Positions 58,711 to 64,000 of a stretch of 64,000 nucleotides of DNA are shown here, piece by piece. The notes under the pieces are model-generated. The model was given only the letters and a program-made list of their open reading frames with translations. It was not told where the DNA came from and did not search any database. The first letter of the stretch is position 1, and every line of letters begins with the position of its first letter. The stretch is taken from positions 62,001-126,000 of the forward strand of contig NZ_SMLM01000004.1 of assembly GCF_004682015.1 (NCBI RefSeq), in the 5' to 3' direction. The position numbers and the translations under genes were made by a program. The stretch comes from Ramlibacter henchirensis. GTDB taxonomy: Bacteria > Pseudomonadota > Gammaproteobacteria > Burkholderiales > Burkholderiaceae_C.

Positions 58711-59450
58711 GGTTGGTAGGGACGCAGCAGGCGTCGTTCGAGCAGCAGGGTGGCCTGGTAGGCCGCGAGGCCGAGCAGGGAGACGAGGACCAGCACCGCG
58801 AACATCAGCGGCGTGTCCATGCTCCCTTGCGCGGCGATGATCAACGCGCCCAGCCCCTGGCTCGCGCCGATGAATTCGCCGACAACGGCGCCCACGAGCG
58901 CCAGCACGACAGCGATGCGCAGGCCCGCCAGGATGGAAGGCAGCCCGGTGGGCAGCTTCAGGCGCAGGAGCGTCTGGCGCCGGCTCGCGCCCAGCAGCCG
59001 GAACAGCTCCAATCGCTCCGGCGGCACCTGCGCCAGGCCGGTGAGCGTGTTCTCCATCAGCGGGAAGAAGCAGATGAGCGCCGTGATGACGACCGTGGAG
59101 GTCAGGCCGAACCCGAACCAGACGACGAACAGCGGCATGAGCGCGAGCTTCGGGACCACCTGGCTCACGACGACATAGGGCATGAGGATGCGGCGCAACG
59201 CGGGAAGCTCGGCCAGAAGCACGCCGGCGCCGAATCCGAACCCGCAGCCCACGGCCAGTCCGAGCAGCAGCTCGACGCCGGTGGCACGCAGGTGCGGCCA
59301 GAAGTAGCCGCTGGCCAGGCCCTTCCACAAGGATGCGACGACGGCGCTGGGCGGCGGCAGCACCAGCGCCGACAGCGCGAAGGCGCGCGCGCCCGCTTCC
59401 CAGAGCGCGAGCAGCACGACCAGCAGCAACAGCCCGGCGGCGCGTTTCAT
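58707..59450 (-). CDS. ABC transporter permease (ThiX-like)
   Basis: The 247-residue inner-membrane protein has about six helices and the EAA loop LELFRLLGASRRQTLLRLKLP (split near 148-168), the ATPase contact. It is of the SsuC/ThiX type. It overlaps the ATPase gene before it and the binding-protein gene after it by ATGA. It is the channel of the thiamine-operon importer; the transported compound is probably a thiamine-pyrimidine fragment, inferred from context. Confidence 0.92.
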   Translation of the reverse strand: MKRAAGLLLLVVLLALWEAGARAFALSALVLPPPSAVVASLWKGLASGYFWPHLRATGVELLLGLAVGCGFGFGAGVLLAELPALRRILMPYVVVSQVVPKLALMPLFVVWFGFGLTSTVVITALICFFPLMENTLTGLAQVPPERLELFRLLGASRRQTLLRLKLPTGLPSILAGLRIAVVLALVGAVVGEFIGASQGLGALIIAAQGSMDTPLMFAVLVLVSLLGLAAYQATLLLERRLLRPYQP

Positions 59451-60184
59451 GCGGGCACCTCTTGCATGCCGAGCGCCTCGCGCACACGCGCGCACGCCGC
59501 GCCGAAGGCACCGCTGTCTCGTACGCGGGCATCGCCCTCGATCGCGAATGTGCGCACAAGGCAGCCGCCCGCCAACACGGACACTCGATCCCCGAGGAAC
59601 ACCGCCTCTCCGATGTCGTGCGTTACGAAGAGCACCGTGGTTCCGCGGGAACGCGCCAGGCGCAGCAGGTCGCGTTGGAGCTCCTCCCGCGTGATCGCGT
59701 CCAGCGACGCGAAGGGTTCGTCGAGCAGCAGCAAGTGCGGCTGCAGCAGCAGCGCCCGCGCGAGCGCGGTCCGACTTTGCTGGCCGCCCGAGAGCTGGCG
59801 CGGATAGCGGTCCGCGTATGCGGTGAGGCCGAGCTGCGACAGCAGCGCGGCGCACGCAGCGCGGTCCTGCGCGCCCGGGCGCCGCTGCAGGGACGCGGGC
59901 AGCAGCACGTTGTCGTTCACGCTCAGCCAGTCCAGCAGCGTCGGCGCCTGGAACACGAATCCCAGAGGCGTTCCGCCCGGCGAAGGCACGCCTTCCAGGA
60001 GCACGCGGCCCTGCGTCGGCGCAAGCAGGCCCGCCGCCAGTTTGAGCAGGCTGGTCTTGCCGCAGCCGCTGCGGCCCACGAGGCAATGCACTTCGCCCGT
60101 CGCCAGCGACAGATCGACGCCCTGCACCACGGGCCCATGGCCGGGGTAGGCAAAACCGACGCTCTCGAATCGGAGGAAGCTCAT
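59447..60184 (-). CDS. ABC transporter ATP-binding protein (ThiZ-like)
   Basis: The 245-residue ATPase has Walker A GRSGCGKTS near 37-45, the Q-loop GFVFQAPTLLDWLSVNDNV near 74-92, signature LSGGQQSRTALARAL near 130-144, Walker B LLLLDEPFASLD and H-loop VTHDIGEAV. The SsuB/TauB/ThiZ subfamily fits best. The start overlaps the LuxC-like gene stop by ATGA. Confidence 0.93.
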   Translation of the reverse strand: MSFLRFESVGFAYPGHGPVVQGVDLSLATGEVHCLVGRSGCGKTSLLKLAAGLLAPTQGRVLLEGVPSPGGTPLGFVFQAPTLLDWLSVNDNVLLPASLQRRPGAQDRAACAALLSQLGLTAYADRYPRQLSGGQQSRTALARALLLQPHLLLLDEPFASLDAITREELQRDLLRLARSRGTTVLFVTHDIGEAVFLGDRVSVLAGGCLVRTFAIEGDARVRDSGAFGAACARVREALGMQEVPA

Positions 60185-61653
60185 GGACGACCCTCCTGCC
60201 AACTCGGCTCCAGGCGGTCGGCCGCGGCCTCGGCGGACTGCTCGATCTCCACCATGCGCACCAGGTCCGCCAGGTTGAAGCGGCCGTCGTGGTGCCACCC
60301 GGCCTCGGGCTGCGCCATGCCGCCGATCGGCGCGATGCGCGTGACGCCGGCTTGCCCGAGCAAGTGGCCGAGCCGGAACAGCTCCTCGGACGTGGTGGCG
60401 AGGCCCGCCGTCTGCAGGAAGGCCCCATGCGGCTCGAGCTGCGCAACCACTTCGTCGAGTGAATCGACGGCGCTGACCGCCAGCGAGCGATGGCCCGCCG
60501 TCGGCGCGAGCGGCTGCGGGGTGTCGCGGAACACCACGGACCAGCCGGAGCCCTCTCCACCCAGCAGCTCGCCGCCTGGTGCACCGAGCGCCTGCCATTC
60601 GGCGGCCTGCCGCCAGTCGGCCAGCGCCGCCGCCTCTTCCAGCGAAAGCGCACGAGGCGGATGGCGGTGCGACAGGTTGGCCAGTTCCGCCGCGAGATAC
60701 TGCGCGAACTCTCGCGGCTGCACCGCGCCGCCGCGTTCGACGTAAAGCACGTGGGGCGAGTAGCAGCCCTGCTGCTCGTATCGCACCATGTCCAAGGCGG
60801 CGAGGCGCGCTGTGGCCGGGCCACGCTGACGGTCGAGCGCCGCGCGGCCGACCATCGCCAAGCCGATCTTGTGGCCGTAGGCTAGGAAGCGCGTCGTCAC
60901 CGGCAGCTCGTCGCGCACTGCGCGCAGGGCGGCGTTGCCACCGTAAGCCAGCACCGTGTCGGCTTCGCCGTACAGCGCCTTCGCGGGACCGGCCTGCCCG
61001 CCCTTCCACCAGACCATCGCCAGGCAGTCGGCCAGCGGCGGATGCACTTCGGCCAGCACGCGCGCTGCCACGCTGGCGAAGACCGGCTCCGCGCTCGGCA
61101 GCTTGCCGACGTTACCCGCTTTCACGAGCAGGCCGCAGACCAGGCTCCACAGCGGCAGGCCCGGGACGTTGCCCGCCCACAGGTGCGCGAGCAGCGCCGG
61201 CCCGAACGCGCGAACCGAGCCGCCCTTCGTCGCCGGCTGGAAGCCGTCCAGAACCTTGGGATTGGGGAAGTCCTGCGCGAGGAAGCGGCGCAGCTGCGGC
61301 GCGCGGAAGGTGTGCAGGTAGCTGGTCAGGCCGAGCCGAACCATCTCGGCATCGCAGCCGGTGACGATGGGCAGCAGCTCGTCGAGCTCGCGGCGCGCCG
61401 GATCCTGCGGATCGAGCAGACGGGCCACGGCGCGCGCGACGATGTCGATGATCTGGTCGACGTACAACGGCTGCAGCCTGTCGCGCGCAGCCTGACGCAC
61501 GCGGCGGGACAGCGCTGTCAGCGCAGCTTCGTCCAGCAGCGGCACCTCGATCGCAACGCGCCGGCCGTGCGCCTCGAACGGCAGCACGTGCCAGTCCACC
61601 TGGCCCGCATCGAGGCCCGGCAGGTGGCCGGCGCGCCAGCGCTGCTCGTTCAT
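60181..61653 (-). CDS. LuxC-family acyl-(CoA/protein) reductase
   Basis: LuxC-type enzymes use NADPH to reduce an acyl thioester to an aldehyde. The 490-residue protein has the aldehyde-dehydrogenase-like core with LWAGNVPGLPLWSLVCGLLVKAGN (near 158-182), VLAYGGNAAL near 235-245 and the probable catalytic Cys297 in YEQQGCYSPH, where LuxC enzymes have a QxC(Y/F)SP motif. It is coupled by ATGA to the LuxE-like gene before it and the ATPase gene after it. Placement in a TPP-riboswitch operon is unusual and suggests a thiamine-related acid as the substrate. Confidence 0.88.
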   Translation of the reverse strand: MNEQRWRAGHLPGLDAGQVDWHVLPFEAHGRRVAIEVPLLDEAALTALSRRVRQAARDRLQPLYVDQIIDIVARAVARLLDPQDPARRELDELLPIVTGCDAEMVRLGLTSYLHTFRAPQLRRFLAQDFPNPKVLDGFQPATKGGSVRAFGPALLAHLWAGNVPGLPLWSLVCGLLVKAGNVGKLPSAEPVFASVAARVLAEVHPPLADCLAMVWWKGGQAGPAKALYGEADTVLAYGGNAALRAVRDELPVTTRFLAYGHKIGLAMVGRAALDRQRGPATARLAALDMVRYEQQGCYSPHVLYVERGGAVQPREFAQYLAAELANLSHRHPPRALSLEEAAALADWRQAAEWQALGAPGGELLGGEGSGWSVVFRDTPQPLAPTAGHRSLAVSAVDSLDEVVAQLEPHGAFLQTAGLATTSEELFRLGHLLGQAGVTRIAPIGGMAQPEAGWHHDGRFNLADLVRMVEIEQSAEAAADRLEPSWQEGRP

Positions 61654-62750
61654 GGCCGCGCCGCCTCCAGGAATTCCTGCACCGCGAGCGAACAGCCCTT
61701 GGCCTCGGCGCCCTCGACGCGGCCCAGCAGCAGGAACCCACCATCCACCGCGACACCCATGTCCTCGGTGAGGATCGCCACGGCCGAATTGAAGTTGGCC
61801 AGGTCGCAGTGGGCGAGAACGCCCCGTTCGCCAGGAGGGCGTTCGCGGCCGGTGAGCGGATCCAGCACGCGGGTGCGGATCCAGTGCGGCCCCGACTTGA
61901 CCGACGGCACCACGGCATTGCCCGCGTCGTAGAACTGCGAGCTGAGCTCGGTCATGCCGTACATGTTGATGCACAGGTTGCGTGGCACGCCGAAGGCACG
62001 CGCGAGAGCGTCGTAGAAATCGTCCGGAGGCAGCTCGCGCGCCTGGCCCTTGTAGCCGCCGGTGTCGAGCAGGCGGCTGCCGGGCGGGAGCTGGAAGGCA
62101 AGCCCGCGCGAAGCCATTGCATCGAGCAGGTGCACGAAGCTAAAGGTGGCGCCGAGCACCGCCACCGATTCGCCACGCTCCACGGCTTGCTTGAGCGCGT
62201 CGCAGAACCCATCGACAACGAGGCCGTGCTTCGCGCTCACCCACGAGCGGCTGCCTTGCGTGCCGAACGTGCGAGCGGCGAGGGAGAGATAGCGCGCGAG
62301 CGAGGAGTTCGGAAGTTCCTTCTCATCCGGGAACAGTGTCAGCATCGGCGTGCGCTCCCGCGTGTGCATGAAGCGTTGCGCGAAGTTGCGGCGCATCGAC
62401 AAGTCCCACAGCTCGATGGTCGGATGGTGGTTGCGGCCCTTGACGTCGGCGCGCGTCGTGCCGCTCGTCATGAATACGCGCTCGCATTCGGCGGGCGACA
62501 TGCAGCTGAGCGTGGTCTCCTTGAAGCCGCTGATCGGCACGGCCGGTATGTCGCGCCACCCGCTCACGCGCCGCGGTGTGACACCGCGCCGCTGGCAGAA
62601 GCGGCGGAACGTCTCGCCATGCTCGTACTGGAAGGCGAACACCTCGGCCGCCATGGCGTCGAACTCCGCATCGGTGCAGCCCTCCTGGCCAACGAAGACG
62701 AGCAGCCGCTCCACGAGCCGCTGCATGGGCTCGGGCAGGTGCCGGCTCAT
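61650..62750 (-). CDS. LuxE-family acyl-protein synthetase
   Basis: LuxE-type proteins activate a carboxylic acid with ATP and hold it as a thioester on a C-terminal cysteine for LuxC. The 366-residue protein has the AMP loop FMTSGTTRADVKGRNHH with Ser96-Gly-Thr-Thr, the MYGMTELSSQFYD A5-like region around 234-246, and Cys353 in KGCSLAVQEFL 14 residues from the end, like the acyl-carrying Cys of LuxE. The gene is coupled by ATGA to thiD and to the LuxC-like gene. The natural acid is unknown; see the findings. Confidence 0.88.
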   Translation of the reverse strand: MSRHLPEPMQRLVERLLVFVGQEGCTDAEFDAMAAEVFAFQYEHGETFRRFCQRRGVTPRRVSGWRDIPAVPISGFKETTLSCMSPAECERVFMTSGTTRADVKGRNHHPTIELWDLSMRRNFAQRFMHTRERTPMLTLFPDEKELPNSSLARYLSLAARTFGTQGSRSWVSAKHGLVVDGFCDALKQAVERGESVAVLGATFSFVHLLDAMASRGLAFQLPPGSRLLDTGGYKGQARELPPDDFYDALARAFGVPRNLCINMYGMTELSSQFYDAGNAVVPSVKSGPHWIRTRVLDPLTGRERPPGERGVLAHCDLANFNSAVAILTEDMGVAVDGGFLLLGRVEGAEAKGCSLAVQEFLEAARP

Positions 62751-63592
62751 GGCAGCGGCCTCAGTTGCATCGGCACCGGTGCATGGGCGTGGTTGAGCGG
62801 GCCGCTGCCTGCGCCGGTGCGCACTTTCGCGCCCGCCTCGAGCGCGGCCCGAACATAGGCGCGGGCGCGGGCCACGGCGTCCTCCAGACCGGCCCCGAGC
62901 GCGATCCACGCTGCGATCGCGCTGGACAGCGTGCATCCGGTTCCGTGGGTGTTGCGCGTGGGAATGCGCGGGTCGCGGAACCAGCGGGGCGGAGCGCCTT
63001 GCACGAGCAGCAGGTCGCTGACCATCTCCCCTTCCAGGTGGCCGCCCTTGAGCAGGACCGCGCGCGCGCCCATCCCAAGCAGCTGCTGCGCAGCGGCCTC
63101 CATGTCGGATTCATTGCGAAGCGGCCGGTCGACCAGCATGGCGGCCTCGTCGAGGTTGGGCGTGACGAGCAGGGCGCGCGGGAAAAGTTCGCGCACCAGC
63201 GAAGCCACGGCTTGCCGATCGATCAGCACCGCGCCGCTGGTGGCCACCATCACGGGATCGAGCACCACCTGGCGCAGCCCGTGCCGGTCCAGCGCCGCGG
63301 CCACGGTCTGCACGGTGGGCGCCGAGTGCAGCATGCCGATCTTCACGGCGTCGATGCCGATGTCCTGCGCCACCGCGTCGATCTGGTCGGACAGGATGTC
63401 GAGCGGCACGGCGTGGATCGAGCGCACGCCCAGCGTGTTCTGCGCCGTCAACGCGGTGATCGCGCTCATGCCGTAGCAGCCCAGCGCCGAGAAGGTTTTC
63501 AGGTCGGCCTGGATGCCGGCGCCGCCGCCCGAGTCCGAGCCGGCGATCGTCAGCACGCGCGGATAGCGCATGGTCGTCGCGACGCCGTTCAT
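62747..63592 (-). CDS. thiD: HMP kinase / HMP-phosphate kinase ThiD
   Basis: ThiD phosphorylates hydroxymethylpyrimidine twice to HMP-PP. The 281-residue ribokinase-fold protein has VLTIAGSDSGGGAGIQADLKT (13-33), the DPVMVATSG stretch near 110-118, TPNLDEA around 143 and the terminal NTHGTGCTLSSAIA with the catalytic Asp replaced region GTGC near 215-222. The first gene of the operon, it starts 3 bases into the stop of a 12-codon leader. The LuxE-like gene overlaps its end by ATGA. Confidence 0.96.
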   Translation of the reverse strand: MNGVATTMRYPRVLTIAGSDSGGGAGIQADLKTFSALGCYGMSAITALTAQNTLGVRSIHAVPLDILSDQIDAVAQDIGIDAVKIGMLHSAPTVQTVAAALDRHGLRQVVLDPVMVATSGAVLIDRQAVASLVRELFPRALLVTPNLDEAAMLVDRPLRNESDMEAAAQQLLGMGARAVLLKGGHLEGEMVSDLLLVQGAPPRWFRDPRIPTRNTHGTGCTLSSAIAAWIALGAGLEDAVARARAYVRAALEAGAKVRTGAGSGPLNHAHAPVPMQLRPLP

Positions 63593-63627
63593 GGACGGCT
63601 CCGCGGAGATGAGGCAGGCGGGGACAT
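63589..63627 (-). CDS. 12-codon leader ORF upstream of thiD
   Basis: An ATG at 63627 follows a near-perfect ribosome site (AAGGAGG, 4 bases away). It reads MSPPASSPRSRP and stops at TGA, which overlaps the thiD ATG as ATGA. It lies between the TPP riboswitch and thiD. It may be translated and coupled to thiD. The riboswitch could control access to this strong site. The peptide itself probably has no function. Confidence 0.55.
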   Translation of the reverse strand: MSPPASSPRSRP

Positions 63628-63699
63628 CGGACCTCCTTCGGTGGCTGCTGGCCGCTGCTCCGAAGGACGGTCGCCCCCGGCTGTGGAGCCGCGGGCTGG

Positions 63700-63778
63700 T
63701 GCTCTTCTTACGCCGGTCTGAACCGGTTCAAGTTCACGGGTCTGGATCTCAGCACGCTGGCGCGTACACCCCGGAGCG
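63700..63778 (-). ncRNA. TPP riboswitch (THI element)
   Basis: The minus strand carries the conserved THI elements in order: CTCCGGGGTG at the 5' end, then GCTGAGA, ACCCGTGAACTTGAACCGG, CAGACCGGCGTAAGAAG, and GAGC that pairs with the 5' GCTC in P1. The layout closely matches the E. coli thiM aptamer. It lies about 105 bases before thiD on the same strand, so TPP controls the whole operon. Confidence 0.96.
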
Positions 63779-63915
63779 AAGAGGATTGTGACACGGACCC
63801 GTGGCAGGCGCTCCGCGCGCAGCCACTGCCGCACGGCACAGCCTCACGAACGCGCGTTGAGCACGTGCTTCTTCCCTTGCCGACTCGGCTGCGGAGAAGG
63901 CCTGGAAGATGACGC

Positions 63916-63921
63916 TATAAT
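63916..63921 (+). promoter_or_regulatory. -10 element of tRNA-Asn
   Basis: TATAAT, an exact consensus -10 box, lies 12 bases before the tRNA 5' end. A -35 match is not obvious. Confidence 0.75.
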
Positions 63922-63932
63922 CTTGGGCTTGT

Positions 63933-64000
63933 TCCCCGATAGCTCAGTCGGTAGAGCGCCGGACTGTTAATCCGTAGGTCCCTGGTTCGAGCCCAGGTCG
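63933..64000 (+). tRNA. tRNA-Asn (anticodon GUU), cut by the window edge
   Basis: The sequence folds as tRNA: acceptor strand TCCCCGA, D-arm with AGCTCAGTCGGTAGAGC, anticodon arm CGGACTGTTAATCCG giving anticodon GTT, and the T-arm CCTGGTTCGAGCCCAGG. Only the 3' acceptor strand and CCA lie outside the window. Confidence 0.96.

Noticed and set aside
63788..63970. A 60-codon plus-strand frame running into the tRNA-Asn
   Set aside because: It overlaps a tRNA and its promoter, has no ribosome site and does not resemble any family.

Overview
The window is about 64 kb of high-GC DNA with dense, short-spaced genes, GTG and TTG starts alongside ATG, and many 4-base ATGA overlaps. Gene content (box benzoyl-CoA pathway with BoxR, Bug-type tricarboxylate binding proteins, cysI-DUF934-cysH-cysDN, a YggX protein, a MalQ-TreY fusion) points to a chromosome of a betaproteobacterium of the Burkholderiales, most like the Comamonadaceae (Ramlibacter/Variovorax-type). 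This is inferred from recognised protein families; no 16S gene is present. I see no insertion sequence, prophage or CRISPR array.

Layout: (1) 1-5.6 kb: a truncated cyclase-like gene, a small stress-type protein, exonuclease III, tricarballylate oxidation genes tcuAB and a membrane protein. (2) 5.7-9.8 kb: a MmgE/PrpD protein and a Bug receptor, then a decayed LysR/Bug gene remnant, a DUF4334 protein and a DUF4383 protein. (3) 9.8-13.4 kb: PhoX, tRNA-Pro(UGG), a DUF488 protein, a secreted Ser/Thr/Gly-rich protein and a HigBA-like toxin-antitoxin pair. (4) 13.6-25.5 kb: aerobic benzoate degradation. boxR-boxC-boxB run leftward, and a flavodoxin, benzoate-CoA ligase and a branched-chain-type ABC transporter run rightward, from two back-to-back promoters that share one -10 palindrome. 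(5) 25.8-39.6 kb: a six-gene glycogen/trehalose operon, glgB-glgC-glgX-treZ-malQ/treY-glgA, with every junction an ATGA overlap. (6) 39.6-53.4 kb: sulfur assimilation (serine acetyltransferase, TSUP permease, sulfate-binding protein, cysI-DUF934-cysH-cysD-cysN) with yggX, mnmC, a response-regulator-like protein, ferredoxin and ferredoxin-NADP reductase. (7) 53.5-63.8 kb: an orphan antitoxin-like regulator and an 11-gene thiamine operon. (8) A tRNA-Asn runs off the right edge.

The most unusual region is the thiamine operon. A TPP riboswitch and a 12-codon leader ORF precede thiD. Between thiD and a ThiXYZ-like importer sit two genes of the LuxE (acyl-protein synthetase) and LuxC (acyl reductase) families, and a short-chain dehydrogenase follows the importer. 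All are coupled by ATGA overlaps or short gaps. LuxE plus LuxC reduce a carboxylate to an aldehyde, and an SDR could reduce that to an alcohol. I therefore infer an uncharacterised salvage route in which an imported carboxylated thiamine fragment, for example the 5-carboxy form of the pyrimidine, is reduced to hydroxymethylpyrimidine and phosphorylated by ThiD. The families are seen in the sequence; the substrate is a hypothesis.

Other points of interest are the missing boxA with a MioC-type flavodoxin in the box locus, a matched operator motif in front of the sulfate-binding protein gene and cysI, and paired GCAGAAA inverted-repeat elements in box-locus intergenic spaces.
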